Assembly: GCA_013415695.1 (NCBI GenBank)
Contig: JAAEEP010000002.1
Coordinates: 1 to 64,000, forward strand
Source of the DNA: Methanomassiliicoccales archaeon
GTDB lineage: Archaea > Thermoplasmatota > Thermoplasmata > Methanomassiliicoccales > JAAEEP01
Direction of reading: 5' to 3'
Length of the DNA stretch: 64,000 nt
The notes below the pieces were generated by a model. That model had not been told where the DNA came from. It searched no databases and saw only the letters and a program-made list of their open reading frames with translations. This document shows, one piece after another, positions 9,601 through 18,026 of this stretch. Numbering within the stretch: position 1 is the first letter of the stretch; the number at the start of each line of letters is the position of its first letter. A program made the position numbers and the translations under genes.

Positions 9601-10290
9601 TTGAAGGAGACCATCAGGGAATGCGAAACATCGCTGGCAGGGATCGGACCTGTGAATCTCAGATCCATCGACGATTACGAAGAGAAGAAGAAGCGACACG
9701 AGAACCTCAATCTTGAGGTTGAACGTCTGGAGACCCAAAGAACCGATCTCCTGGGATTGATGAAGGATCTCAATGAGAAGAAGAAGGGATCGTTCCTCCA
9801 GGTATTCGAATCGGTGGGAGAGAACTTCAGGCGAGTCTACGCAGAGCTTTCCGGTGGAGGTGAGGCAGAGCTCGCTTTGGCGAATCCCAAGGAACCCTTT
9901 GAAGAAGGGCTCATCATCCGTGCCAGGCCTAGGACCGGGAAGACACTGAGGCTGCAGGCGCTAAGCGGAGGGGAGAAGAGCCTTACCGCCCTTTCATTCA
10001 TATTCGCCATTCAGGAGTACCAACCCTCGCCATTCTACCTCCTTGATGAGGTGGACATGTTCCTGGATGCGGTCAACGCGGATATGGTCGCAAGGCGCAT
10101 ACAGAATGCCTCAAGGAGCGCCCAGTTCGTGCAGATCACCCTTCGAAAGGTGACCATGGACAAGGCTGATCATATCCTGGGTGTCACCATGCAGGAGGCC
10201 GGTATCAGCAAGGTGATAATGCGCCCCAACATGAACGAGGAGATCTTCACTGAACCAAAGAACGAGGTGGCAACGGAGGGAACGACATGA
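6697..10290 (+). CDS. smc: Chromosome segregation ATPase SMC
   Basis: At 1197 residues this is full length for SMC, the ATPase core of condensin, which organises and separates chromosomes. Walker A is GPNGSGKS at residues 31-38. A first coiled coil follows, then the globular hinge at about 525-660 (GIHGTIAELAKVDDKYETA through GGTIQSS), then the return coiled coil rich in Glu, Lys, Arg and Leu. The C-terminal head holds the ABC signature LSGGEKSL near 1088 and Walker B FYLLDEVDMFLD near 1113. The start ATG follows GGGGGAGG. It is coupled by ATGA to scpA and followed by scpB, so the complete condensin is in one operon driven from the promoter at 6591. Confidence 0.97.
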   Translation: MHLKQIELENFKSFGQKLTIPLLEGYTAVTGPNGSGKSNISDAILFVLGPKSSRAIRAGKLTDLIFNGGKSKKPSTFTKVSLLFDNQDRMIPLNSDIVKLTRLVKLSQVGEGYNSYFYVNGRKSTLTEFDSLLSNSRISADGYNLVQQGDVTNIVEMTDLERRRILDDISGISHFDNDIAKAEEQRREAEQNIERISIILTELERQIDQLEKDRQTATKYLAIQDRLTLSRAQMAHKRKESTVIEIQSIGSQIEDHDREIEGLKARRQEIITKTLEIDGLMSDVEREIDERGGEEFRELKERIDQVRIDLARTKDAMERALDDVQEIKDQQEERKEEFEALDQEIGSLENEFGEIISSIDHDSKVLQKGRDEVADLEGSMRECDSELDSLEKEVVDLDGVVRSSEEELHAKRLEKDRSADRMERLRAEVANIEEEIKNLEFEVSDIDWNLKEIRTEDKDSSKKLKKAEEDFHTKKRLEEKLGREAEDLERAIHRLTREYNHLKAEAEAAESVARGYTRAVSAILEARDRGQIKGIHGTIAELAKVDDKYETALNIAAGARMQSIVVDDDEVASNAIQFLKKGNLGRATFLPLSKMREYRPKGRSLMIVKETLGFAIDLIDFDESYRSAFSYVFGETLVVETLAKARKLMGGVRLVTLEGELIESSGAMVGGTIQSSKLKFGVSSRGKLEEIGRELQATTTHSEQVASELRQVRADLIEIERMIREINGSFDLKGDRVKALETKKQSILVRLKETRSQRAERIEEKENLEGQLKSLIEEIETLVLELDKLKGEREEKRKNILELAPKDLSQRLKDLHSHINQITSNLSELKGRKEGLETKIRLLRERREELASLDKEQCEKISSLETEAIASGEMLNGLNAELKALRKIEESMGEEMESLRRRKEDLFKEKTRLEAERDTIDSKIETSSDFSIGLRTKLTIADEKLKEIEDEIKQYNVEVELPLPTLERLKETIRECETSLAGIGPVNLRSIDDYEEKKKRHENLNLEVERLETQRTDLLGLMKDLNEKKKGSFLQVFESVGENFRRVYAELSGGGEAELALANPKEPFEEGLIIRARPRTGKTLRLQALSGGEKSLTALSFIFAIQEYQPSPFYLLDEVDMFLDAVNADMVARRIQNASRSAQFVQITLRKVTMDKADHILGVTMQEAGISKVIMRPNMNEEIFTEPKNEVATEGTT

Positions 10291-11198
10291 TCTCCCGCGA
10301 CAGGCTTGAGAGGGTTCTGGATCATCTGATGTTCCACAAGGCGATCATCTACGAGGAGGACCGAGCCCGCAAGATCGACCAGTACTTGGATGTTCTGAAC
10401 AAGTCAGAGGAGAACGATTACTTCTCCTCCGCTGACGATACTGACCGCTCCTTCGAGGTGGTTTTTGAACTAGTGATATGCAATGACCTCGATCCCTGGG
10501 ACATAGATCTCATGGAGTTCGCCCGCCTCTATGCGCGGCGGATCGAGAACAAGGAGGTCGACTTCATAGTTGCGGGTAAGTTGCTGCTGCTGGCCTGGAC
10601 GATCCTTAGGAGGCAGAGCGAGGAAGTCCTCAACTTTCAGGAAAGGGTGGATCAGGACGAGCTCTTCTGTGTCGAGTGGGACACGGATTCCCTGGATCTG
10701 TTCATCGAGCACCAGGAACCCAACTACTTCGATGATTTCGATCCGGAAAGCGTGGAACTCTGCGAGGTGATTCGCCACAAGGAGCGGAGGCCGGTCATGC
10801 TCGTCGAACTTCTGGATGCCTTCGAGGAGGCACGTAAAGAGGCAAAGATCAAGCTCGAGCGCGCCTTAATGAGAGCTCAGGTCCAGGAGGAGATATTCGA
10901 TGAGAATGCTCATCAGGAAGAGCTTGAGAAAGACGTCGAGGAGGTGTGGGAACGCATCCTCCGCTGCGGAAGTGGTCCTATAAGCATTGACGACATCAGC
11001 AATGGCGTCAAGGAGGATCTGATCATGGTTCTGGTGTCTCTTCTGTTCCTGACCAGGATGGGCAAGATTTCAATATGGCAGGAGGACCTGCCCCACGGGA
11101 AGATATTCTTTGAGGTGAAGATGCCATGGGACATCGGCACTCTGGAGGATGTCTCCGAGGCAAAGGTCGAAGTGGTCGATGACAAGGCGGTGATATGA
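10287..11198 (+). CDS. scpA: Segregation and condensation protein A (kleisin)
   Basis: A 303-residue acidic, helical protein in the place of the kleisin that bridges the two SMC heads. FELVICNDLDPWDIDLMEFARLYARRIE at about 60-90 matches the ScpA N-terminal pattern (in which a DPWDIDL-like motif is highly conserved), followed by DFIVAGKLLLLAWTILRRQSE. The C-terminal 80 residues (VWERILRCGSGPISIDDISN to FLTRMGKISIWQEDLPHGKIFFE) form the winged helix that docks on the SMC head. The ATG overlaps the smc stop as ATGA. The central acidic linker is longer than in many bacterial ScpA proteins. Confidence 0.92.
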   Translation: MISRDRLERVLDHLMFHKAIIYEEDRARKIDQYLDVLNKSEENDYFSSADDTDRSFEVVFELVICNDLDPWDIDLMEFARLYARRIENKEVDFIVAGKLLLLAWTILRRQSEEVLNFQERVDQDELFCVEWDTDSLDLFIEHQEPNYFDDFDPESVELCEVIRHKERRPVMLVELLDAFEEARKEAKIKLERALMRAQVQEEIFDENAHQEELEKDVEEVWERILRCGSGPISIDDISNGVKEDLIMVLVSLLFLTRMGKISIWQEDLPHGKIFFEVKMPWDIGTLEDVSEAKVEVVDDKAVI

Positions 11199-11199
11199 T

Positions 11200-11697
11200 T
11201 TGGACCCCATCAGAATCGTTGAGGCCGTGCTTTTCTCCACGTCCCGACCCTTGAGGGTGGCAGACATTGCTAGGGAAACGGGTTTGCCACAGACCACCAT
11301 TAGGAAGGCGATCAAGGATCTCGCTTCCGAATATGATGAAAGGGGGTCGGCAATCGAGATCGCAAAGATAGGTCCCTCTTTCTCCATGCAGCTCAGGGAC
11401 GACATGGCAGTTGCGGCGACACCATTCGCCGAGAAAGAGGTCCCTGAGGAGGCGCTGAAGACCGCCGCTATGATAGGATATCATCAACCAATCCTGCAGA
11501 GCGATCTTACCAGGATGTTGGGAAGCGGTGTGTACGATCATGTGCGAGCTCTTCGTTCATTGGGTCTGATAAAAGCGAGAAAGGTAGGACATACCCTGGA
11601 ACTGACTACCACCAAGCGATTCTCTGAATACTTCGGCATCTCGAACACTGACCGAGAGGGGATCAAAGAGTGGTTTGAGTCAAAGATAAAGGAATGA
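11200..11697 (+). CDS. scpB: Segregation and condensation protein B
   Basis: A 165-residue protein with two winged-helix units, the composition of ScpB, which binds the kleisin in the SMC-ScpAB complex. The opening IRIVEAVLFSTSRPLRVADIARETGLPQTTIRKAIKDLASEYDERG is the ScpB signature region, and KTAAMIGYHQPILQSDLTRMLGSGVYDHVRALRSLGLI is the second winged helix. It starts at TTG 11200, one base after the scpA stop, behind GGCGGTGAT. It ends exactly where the convergent DUF389 gene ends. Confidence 0.92.
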   Translation: MDPIRIVEAVLFSTSRPLRVADIARETGLPQTTIRKAIKDLASEYDERGSAIEIAKIGPSFSMQLRDDMAVAATPFAEKEVPEEALKTAAMIGYHQPILQSDLTRMLGSGVYDHVRALRSLGLIKARKVGHTLELTTTKRFSEYFGISNTDREGIKEWFESKIKE

Positions 11698-12714
11698 TCA
11701 TATTGCTCCCTGCGAGAACAGGATGGCCAGAATCAACAACAACAGCAGGGCTGTCCACAGCATTATTGAATTCCTAATCGATTTCTTGGCCTTCTCGGCT
11801 TCCCACCATTTTCGGGGGGTTATCCCCTTCGCCAAGAAGACCATCACTCCCGAGAGGTTGATACAGATGAGGTTGATCAGGAAGAGTATGCCCGCTCCTG
11901 CCGCCAGATCCCAGTAGCCTCCGGCAAGTAGTAGTCCAAATGTCACCAGTGGAGGAACCAGGGCTACCGCAACCATCACGCCCACCAATGCAGTGGCAAC
12001 CCCCACAGTTATAGAAAGTACCCCAGCAGTTCCCGAGGCAAGGGCGAGCAGCACATCGGGTAAACCCGCAGACGTCCTCGATGCGATCTCGAATGTCGTT
12101 GGGTCCACCTTGAAGATCAGCCCCATGATCACGGCGAACAGCACCGCCATCGATATGCCGATCAAGTTGGCTTTCTGGGATTTGAAGGCCAGTTCCCTGT
12201 CGCCCAAGGTGGTGGCCATTGAGAAGGCGACGTTCGGACCGAGCATGGGGGCTATAACCATTGCGCCTATTATCACCGCCACGTTGTTGGTGTAGAGTCC
12301 TATGGCCGCTACCACGGCGGAGATCACAATCAGGCTGAGAAAGGTGGTGTTGATATCCGTCATATCGGTTATGTCGTTGTAGAGTTCTTCGCGGCTGATC
12401 CTGAGCGGCACCCTCTTCTTCACGGGTTCCTTACCTTCCCCCCCTTCCTTTGTCTCCTCTGGTTCTTTGGGTCGAGGAAGGGAGGCCTCCACCGGAAGCA
12501 GGATCACCCTAAAACCCTCTGCCCACGCAAGCTGACTCTCCAGGTCGTCCAGGATCGGCTCGGCATCCTCAGCCTTCACCAGTATGATGAAGATGGTCCT
12601 TTCATCGGGAAGGCTTTCCTCCCACATGTCGAGTTTCTCATGTTCTTTCATGATGTCAGGAATCCTGTGACCCCTGCCCTTTGGAACGATTACCTCGATC
12701 AATCTCTGAGCCAT
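11698..12714 (-). CDS. DUF389 family membrane protein
   Basis: A 338-residue protein with an N-terminal cytoplasmic domain of about 105 residues (RLIEVIVPKGRGHRIPDIM), a charged Glu/Lys/Pro linker, and six or so membrane helices. TFLSLIVISAVVAAIGLYTNNVAVIIGAMVIAPMLGP spans the highly conserved DUF389 core (NNxAVIIGAMxIAPMxGP pattern). DUF389 proteins are widespread and without an established role. ATG at 12714 is chosen over an upstream ATG at 12819 because it follows AAGGAGAAAGGG and starts at the conserved domain. TTAAATATTT at about 12748-12757 is its likely TATA box. It is divergent from the LSm gene. Confidence 0.85.
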   Translation of the reverse strand: MAQRLIEVIVPKGRGHRIPDIMKEHEKLDMWEESLPDERTIFIILVKAEDAEPILDDLESQLAWAEGFRVILLPVEASLPRPKEPEETKEGGEGKEPVKKRVPLRISREELYNDITDMTDINTTFLSLIVISAVVAAIGLYTNNVAVIIGAMVIAPMLGPNVAFSMATTLGDRELAFKSQKANLIGISMAVLFAVIMGLIFKVDPTTFEIASRTSAGLPDVLLALASGTAGVLSITVGVATALVGVMVAVALVPPLVTFGLLLAGGYWDLAAGAGILFLINLICINLSGVMVFLAKGITPRKWWEAEKAKKSIRNSIMLWTALLLLLILAILFSQGAI

Positions 12715-12874
12715 TCCCTTTCTCCTTAGATCGAATGAATTGACAAAGAAATATTTAATTCCCAGATAATAGACCTTCCTACTCTGCGGTATAATGGATG
12801 AATAGTCGCTCTCTTCCATTCATTGATAAGGAAAGGTTTAAATGCGGTACCCACAATCTCAGGGAAGTGATATC

Positions 12875-13090
12875 ATGGTGATGCCACTGGCGTTACTCGA
12901 GAAATCGTTGGATAAGAAGATATCTCTCCTCCTGAAGGACAACAGGATATTAGAGGGCAAGCTGATTGGATATGATGACTACATGAACATGGTCCTTGAG
13001 GACACTGAGGAGAGGACTTCTGAGCAGACGCGCCGACTCGGCATCGTAGTTCTCAGGGGAAACAATGTGGTGAGCATTTCACCGATGTGA
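12875..13090 (+). CDS. Sm-like RNA-binding protein (Lsm/SmAP)
   Basis: A 71-residue Sm-fold protein that should form a homo-heptameric ring binding U-rich RNA. Sm1 motif is visible (ISLLLKDNRILEGKLIGYDDYMNMVLEDTEE, with G and D-x-x-M-N conserved) and Sm2 as LGIVVLRGNNVVSI (the RG residues of the RNA pocket). Start ATG 12875 follows GGGAAGTGAT. GGTTTAAATG at 12832-12841 is the TATA element. The archaeal partner gene eL37 often found next to lsm is not here. Confidence 0.92.
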   Translation: MVMPLALLEKSLDKKISLLLKDNRILEGKLIGYDDYMNMVLEDTEERTSEQTRRLGIVVLRGNNVVSISPM

Positions 13091-13140
13091 AGCTCCATAT
13101 CTAGGATCCCCGATCCATTTCAGTTTTTCCGGTGTAGGAG

Positions 13141-14103
13141 ATGAAGGCTGCAATACTAGCGGGTGGGTTCGGAACAAGGTTGCGTCCTCTCACTCTTCAT
13201 ACGCCCAAGCCTTTGATCCCCTTGTTGGGAAAACCACTTGTCATGCATATAATCGATGCCCTGCCCAGTCAGGTTAACCAGGTGGTTCTGGCAGTCAACT
13301 ACATGAGGGAGCATATCGAGGAATACTTCCAGACCCACGATGTGGGAAGAGAGGTCATCTTGGTGGAGGAGAAGGAACCTCTGGGTACCGGCGGTGCGAT
13401 CAAGAACCTGAGCACCTACCTGGATGAGAGGTTCATCGCCTTCAACGGAGACATCGTATCCTCCGTCGACCTTGACAGCCTGGTCAGCTATCACGAGAGG
13501 TGCGGGGGAATTGGAACGCTCTCCCTATGGAGGGTGGATGATCCCACCGCCTTTGGAGTGGTTGCCCTGGAAGGAGATGGGAGGATCACCCAGTTCCAGG
13601 AGAAACCGTCCCCGGAGGAGGCTTGTTCTGACCTGATCAACGCCGGTGTATACATCTTCGAACCCGAGATCCTGGATAGGATAGGTGAGGGAAAGGTCTC
13701 CATCGAGAGAGAGGTGTTCCCAAAAATACTCGATGAAGGGCTGTACGGATTCAAATTCCACGGTTATTGGGTCGACTGTGGCACGGGTGAGAACTTCCTG
13801 CTAGCACAGCGCATCCTGCTCGAACTAAACGGGGATAGCACTTGGGACTGCGAGATCAATGGCGGGGTGGAGATTGTCCAGCCCAATCATATGACTGGAA
13901 CCGTGATGTCAAATTGCAGGATCGGGCCCTTCGTCTACTCTGAGGAAGGAGTGAGCGTTGGAAGAGGGAGTGAGGTGAGGTCAAGCATCCTGCTTCAAGG
14001 CACCAAGGTTGGCCAAGATGCCCTCGTCGTCAACTCCATACTTGGTCCTGGTACCCAAGTCGAAGATGGCATGAGGGTCGTGGACACTATTCTAATGAAG
14101 TGA
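13141..14103 (+). CDS. Sugar-1-phosphate nucleotidyltransferase (GDP-mannose pyrophosphorylase-like)
   Basis: A 320-residue enzyme joining a sugar-1-phosphate to an NTP to give a nucleotide sugar. The N-terminus MKAAILAGGFGTRLRPLT holds the GGxGTRLxPLT nucleotide-binding signature, followed by PKPLIPLLGKPL. FNGDIVSS near 103 carries the metal-binding aspartate, and FQEKPS and YWVDCGTGENFL are conserved sugar-pocket regions. The last 80 residues contain a short beta-helix (SSILLQGTKVGQDALVVNSIL). GGTGTAGGAG precedes the ATG. Specificity (mannose or glucose) cannot be decided here. It is one of two such enzymes in the window, the other being at 45597. Confidence 0.85.
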   Translation: MKAAILAGGFGTRLRPLTLHTPKPLIPLLGKPLVMHIIDALPSQVNQVVLAVNYMREHIEEYFQTHDVGREVILVEEKEPLGTGGAIKNLSTYLDERFIAFNGDIVSSVDLDSLVSYHERCGGIGTLSLWRVDDPTAFGVVALEGDGRITQFQEKPSPEEACSDLINAGVYIFEPEILDRIGEGKVSIEREVFPKILDEGLYGFKFHGYWVDCGTGENFLLAQRILLELNGDSTWDCEINGGVEIVQPNHMTGTVMSNCRIGPFVYSEEGVSVGRGSEVRSSILLQGTKVGQDALVVNSILGPGTQVEDGMRVVDTILMK

Positions 14104-14202
14104 GCCCCGATAGTATCATCCTTTTAGCAACAGGAATGCAGAAAATCGGAACCGTTTTATTCGAGGATACTTTACCCAAGTCTTGCAGGGGCGACATTCA
14201 CG

Positions 14203-15852
14203 ATGGGCTTGTCAGACTCGATCTTAGGGTTAGTGTCTGGTAGGGCTTTCCGTAAAGGTTGGAAAGTCTTCATCATCGTCTTTTTCCTCATCTTCGTTAT
14301 CATTCCCACCATCTATGTTCTCACCTACGTATTCACTGGATGGGGGGATATTCAGGAATATGTTCTAAGCGACAAGGAAACAATGGACATCATCGTCAAT
14401 GCCATATTGGTTTCCTTCGAGATCGCTACCATCGTCACCATCGTGGACTTCATCGTGGGGCTTCCAATGGCCTGGCTCATGGTCCGGAAACAGTTCAGGG
14501 GAAAGAAGTACCTCGACACCCTGATCGATATGCCATTGGCGGTTCCCACCGCTGCTCTGGGGTTCTCAAGTGCCATCTTCTGGGCCGTCACTCCCGAGTC
14601 CGTTGAGGCCCCATGGTTCGCTGTTGGCACCATAACTTCTCCCATGCTCCTGATAATCCTCCTCCATATTGTCTTCTCCTATCCTTACATGGTGAGGTCC
14701 CTTTCCGCGATACTGGAGACCATTGATGAGAACTATGAGATCGCTGGGCAAACCCTGGGTGCGAGCAAGCTGACCGCGGTCAGAACCATAACACTGCCGC
14801 TATTCCGGGCAGGCCTGGTCACAGGTGTGATATTGTGCTTTGCTAGGAGCCTGAGCGAGACAGGTGGTACCATGATCGCGATTTCCACTATGGTCGGCGC
14901 CAAGGGTTTCTACACCGGACCAACCTTGATCGGAACCTGGAAGAAGATGTCCGAGACGAATCCAGAGCTTGTTCCAGCGCTTGCTTTTGTGAGCATATTA
15001 CTCATCATCCTTGCATTGATTCTGCTGGTGGTTCTCAAGCTCGTCATCATGAAGGTGAAGCTTCCCATGAGGAGGGTGTTCCCTGGTCCTGAGAAGCTGT
15101 TCAGCAGGGGTTTGATTCCCCGCCTGAAGGACTCTGGAGCCCTGGTCTTCCTTGTGATATTCGTTCTCATCCCCTCTTTCTTCATATTCACTTATGTGTT
15201 CATCGCCTCCCCTGCTGGGGGTGACTGGTCACTGTTCTTTGAAAGTCTTGGATACTCCTTCGTCGTAGCCGGAATAGTCACCGTGATAGACCTGGCTCTG
15301 GGGGTCCCCCTCGCCATATACATCGCCAGGAACGGGACGAAACGCCTCGCAAACGCCTTGGACGTTCTGGTCAACGTTCCACTTATCGTTCCCACCGCTG
15401 CTCTGGGCTTCTCCCTTGGACTATTTTGGTCTGATCAGGGGGCCATCCCGGCTTTCCCCTTGCTGCTGGTGATCTTGGCCCATGTTGCCTTCACATATCC
15501 CCTAGTGGTCAGGAATGTGGCAGGTGCGGTTGAGGAGATAGATGTATCCTATGAGGAAACGGCTAGAACCCTGGGAGCCAAACCATTCCAGGCCTTCAGA
15601 AAGATACTCTATCCGTTGGTCAAGAGCTCCATCCTGGCCGGATCGATAATGGCATTCACCAGAAGTCTTGGTGAAACTGGAGCCACTCTTGCAGTCGTCA
15701 GCGATGCCAAGACTGTCCCCGTTTACATCGTAAACCTTGTCACGGAAGGCTCTTACTATCAGGCCGCCCTGGCCTGCATCGTTCTCATATTCGTTTCATA
15801 CCTGGCAATGCTCCTTCTCAGATACGTCACAGTAAAAAGGAGGGCTGCCTGA
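14203..15852 (+). CDS. ABC transporter permease, two fused permease units (anion type)
   Basis: A 549-residue membrane protein made of two homologous six-helix permease units (about 1-280 and 300-549). Each carries an EAA coupling loop: YEIAGQTLGASKLTAVRTITLPLF in the first and YEETARTLGAKPFQAFRKILYPLV in the second. The segments after the loops (FARSLSETGGTMI and FTRSLGETGATLAVVSD) resemble those of sulfate, molybdate, tungstate and phosphate permeases. PTAALGFS appears in both halves, showing internal duplication. The gene follows a TATA-like CGTTTTATTC at about 14153 and overlaps the first ATPase gene by one base. No periplasmic-type binding protein gene lies in the operon. Substrate is unresolved. 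Confidence 0.82.
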   Translation: MGLSDSILGLVSGRAFRKGWKVFIIVFFLIFVIIPTIYVLTYVFTGWGDIQEYVLSDKETMDIIVNAILVSFEIATIVTIVDFIVGLPMAWLMVRKQFRGKKYLDTLIDMPLAVPTAALGFSSAIFWAVTPESVEAPWFAVGTITSPMLLIILLHIVFSYPYMVRSLSAILETIDENYEIAGQTLGASKLTAVRTITLPLFRAGLVTGVILCFARSLSETGGTMIAISTMVGAKGFYTGPTLIGTWKKMSETNPELVPALAFVSILLIILALILLVVLKLVIMKVKLPMRRVFPGPEKLFSRGLIPRLKDSGALVFLVIFVLIPSFFIFTYVFIASPAGGDWSLFFESLGYSFVVAGIVTVIDLALGVPLAIYIARNGTKRLANALDVLVNVPLIVPTAALGFSLGLFWSDQGAIPAFPLLLVILAHVAFTYPLVVRNVAGAVEEIDVSYEETARTLGAKPFQAFRKILYPLVKSSILAGSIMAFTRSLGETGATLAVVSDAKTVPVYIVNLVTEGSYYQAALACIVLIFVSYLAMLLLRYVTVKRRAA

Positions 15853-16943
15853 TGCCTGAGATCATCTTGGAGGATATTACTGTCACATATGGTAAGATAC
15901 AGGCAATGAAGGAGCTCAATATCGAGGTAAAGGACGGTGAGTACCTATGTCTCCTTGGACCCACCGGAGCGGGAAAGACCACCACCCTTCGGGTGATCTG
16001 CGGACTAACGACTCCTTCATCAGGCCGGGTACTTTTCGATGGAAAGGATATCACCGACACGGATCCTGAGGAGCGTAGAGCGACCATGCTGTCCCAGACA
16101 TATTCTCTGTTTCCGCACATGACGGTGGAGAAGAACATCGCATTCGGACCGGAGATCCGCAACTGGGACGAGAACGTGAGGAAGGAGGCGGTGTCCAGCA
16201 TGCTGGACTTGGTGAGGCTCACCAAGAGAGCGGACGCATATCCCAAAGAGCTTTCGGGCGGAATGCAGCAGAGGAATGCTCTGGCAAGAGCCCTTGCCTC
16301 GGGAGCACAGGTCCTCCTATTGGACGAGCCCCTGAGAGCACTAGATGCCAGGTTGAGGCTGGATCTTCGTCAGGAGCTTCGATCACTCGCAAAATCCTTG
16401 AACATCACAACGGTGCATGTGACGCATGACCAGGACGAGGCCTTGGTCATGGCCGACAGGATCGCCGTCATCCGGGAAGGGGGAATAATCCAGGTGGGAG
16501 CGCCTCGTGAGGTCTTTGAGAATCCAAGGTCTCCATTCGTGGCCAACTTCATAGGTCAATCCAACTTCATCACGGGGGTCGTGAAGCAGACCGGAGAGAC
16601 CACGGTTCTCGAGGACCGGGCAGGGAGATCTCTGCCTGGAATGCAAAGCGTTCTTGATCTGGAGGAGAAGGCCGTTATCAGCATGAAAATAGGCCAGACT
16701 TCCATATCCAAGACCGAGCCTGGATTCCTGGAGGGAGAGATTGAGCGACTAATATTCGAGGGACGCTTTGTGCATGTTGACATGCAGGTCGATGATATTG
16801 GCAGATTCAGCTGTAAGATCCCTCCAAGAAAGATGGACGAATTCCAGAGCGGAGACATTGTCCAGATTTCCTGGGAACCAAGCAAGGCGACCATATTCCC
16901 CTATCCCAAAGATGGATTGGAGAACGAGCTGAGGGTGGAATAG
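15852..16943 (+). CDS. ABC transporter ATPase (first of two), CysA/WtpC-like
   Basis: A 363-residue ATP-binding subunit. Walker A GPTGAGKTTT at about 37-46, Q-loop SQTYSLFPHMTV, signature LSGGMQQRNALARAL, Walker B VLLLDEPL and H-loop VTHDQDEAL are all present, so it should hydrolyse ATP. The D-loop reads LRALDA rather than the usual LSALDA. The C-terminal 120 residues after FVANFIGQSN are a TOBE-like domain, the kind that binds ligand or regulates anion importers of the CysA/ModC/WtpC group. It is directly followed by a second, different ATPase, so the two probably form a heterodimer on the fused permease. Confidence 0.88.
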   Translation: MPEIILEDITVTYGKIQAMKELNIEVKDGEYLCLLGPTGAGKTTTLRVICGLTTPSSGRVLFDGKDITDTDPEERRATMLSQTYSLFPHMTVEKNIAFGPEIRNWDENVRKEAVSSMLDLVRLTKRADAYPKELSGGMQQRNALARALASGAQVLLLDEPLRALDARLRLDLRQELRSLAKSLNITTVHVTHDQDEALVMADRIAVIREGGIIQVGAPREVFENPRSPFVANFIGQSNFITGVVKQTGETTVLEDRAGRSLPGMQSVLDLEEKAVISMKIGQTSISKTEPGFLEGEIERLIFEGRFVHVDMQVDDIGRFSCKIPPRKMDEFQSGDIVQISWEPSKATIFPYPKDGLENELRVE

Positions 16944-18026
16944 ATGCCGGAGGTCAGATTGATTGATATTGAAAAGCGGTTCGGACCAGTGGTAGCCGTC
17001 ACTGATGTGAATCTGACCATTGAGGACAGGGAGTACGTCACAATACTCGGACCATCAGGATGTGGCAAGACAACTCTAATCAAGATGATCGCTGGAATCT
17101 GGGAACCCACTCAAGGAAGAATCACCATTGACGGCAAGGATATGGAGGGAGTCCCGATGGAGGAGAGGGGCCTTGGTTACGTTTTCCAGAACATAGCGCT
17201 TTTCCCTCATCTGAGCGTTCTCGACAATGTCTCATATGGCCCCAGGGTCAGGGTCCTGGGCAAGGAATATATTGAAGAGGTGCCTAGGCGCTACCTTGGA
17301 ATGGTCAATCTTCTGGATAAGATGGGGATGTTCCCCTCAGAGCTTGCTGGTGGCGAGCAGCAGAAGGTATCTTTGGCCAGAGCTCTCTCTTCTGGCGCCA
17401 AGCTTCTGCTTCTCGACGAGCCGCTCTCGGCTCTTGACGCAAGGGTGAGAATGGACCTAAGGTATGAGTTGAGAAGACTTGCCAAGGATCTGGGCCTCAC
17501 CGTGATACATGTGACGCATGACCAAGAGGAAGCGATGTCAGTTTCCGACAGGATCGTGCTCATGAGGAACGGCAAGATAGTCGAGATCAACTCCCCAGAA
17601 TTGCTCTACAAGGAACCGAGAACAATCTTCTCAGCGAACTTCGTGGGGGAGACAAACCTCATCGAAGGCAGGGTGGTCGGAACGGGGAAGATCACAGAGG
17701 TGGGGCTGAGGGATGGGACGATCATCGGGCTGGAAAGGGGAGGTTTCTCCAAAGGGGAGGCCGTAGTGATCTCTGCAAGGCCTGAGAACCTGTATCCCTC
17801 GGACACTGGCTTGTTCGCAAGGGTAAAAGGCTCGGTGTTCATGGGTACCTATCTTCGGGTGACCGCTCAAACAGAGGGGGATGATATCTTGGAATTCGAT
17901 GTACCTGTCTCAGAGGACAAAGTTTTTAGTGAAGGTGACAACGTATGGCTTCAGGTGAATGGAAGGATGGCCATTCTTTTCAGTAGACCTGAGGAAGGAA
18001 TCGAGGAGGCGGTGAAACTTGAGTGA
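16944..18026 (+). CDS. ABC transporter ATPase (second of two)
   Basis: A 360-residue ATP-binding subunit starting at the base after the upstream stop. Walker A is GPSGCGKTT, Q-loop FQNIALFPHLSV, Walker B LLLLDEPLSALDA and H-loop VTHDQEEAM. The signature reads LAGGEQQKVSLARAL, with Ala in place of Ser of LSGGQ, a mild departure seen in some working ATPases. A TOBE domain fills the C-terminus (ANFVGETNLIEGRVVGTG onward). Pairing of two diverged ATPases with a two-unit fused permease suggests an asymmetric transporter. The stop overlaps the start of the PhoU-like gene. Confidence 0.88.
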   Translation: MPEVRLIDIEKRFGPVVAVTDVNLTIEDREYVTILGPSGCGKTTLIKMIAGIWEPTQGRITIDGKDMEGVPMEERGLGYVFQNIALFPHLSVLDNVSYGPRVRVLGKEYIEEVPRRYLGMVNLLDKMGMFPSELAGGEQQKVSLARALSSGAKLLLLDEPLSALDARVRMDLRYELRRLAKDLGLTVIHVTHDQEEAMSVSDRIVLMRNGKIVEINSPELLYKEPRTIFSANFVGETNLIEGRVVGTGKITEVGLRDGTIIGLERGGFSKGEAVVISARPENLYPSDTGLFARVKGSVFMGTYLRVTAQTEGDDILEFDVPVSEDKVFSEGDNVWLQVNGRMAILFSRPEEGIEEAVKLE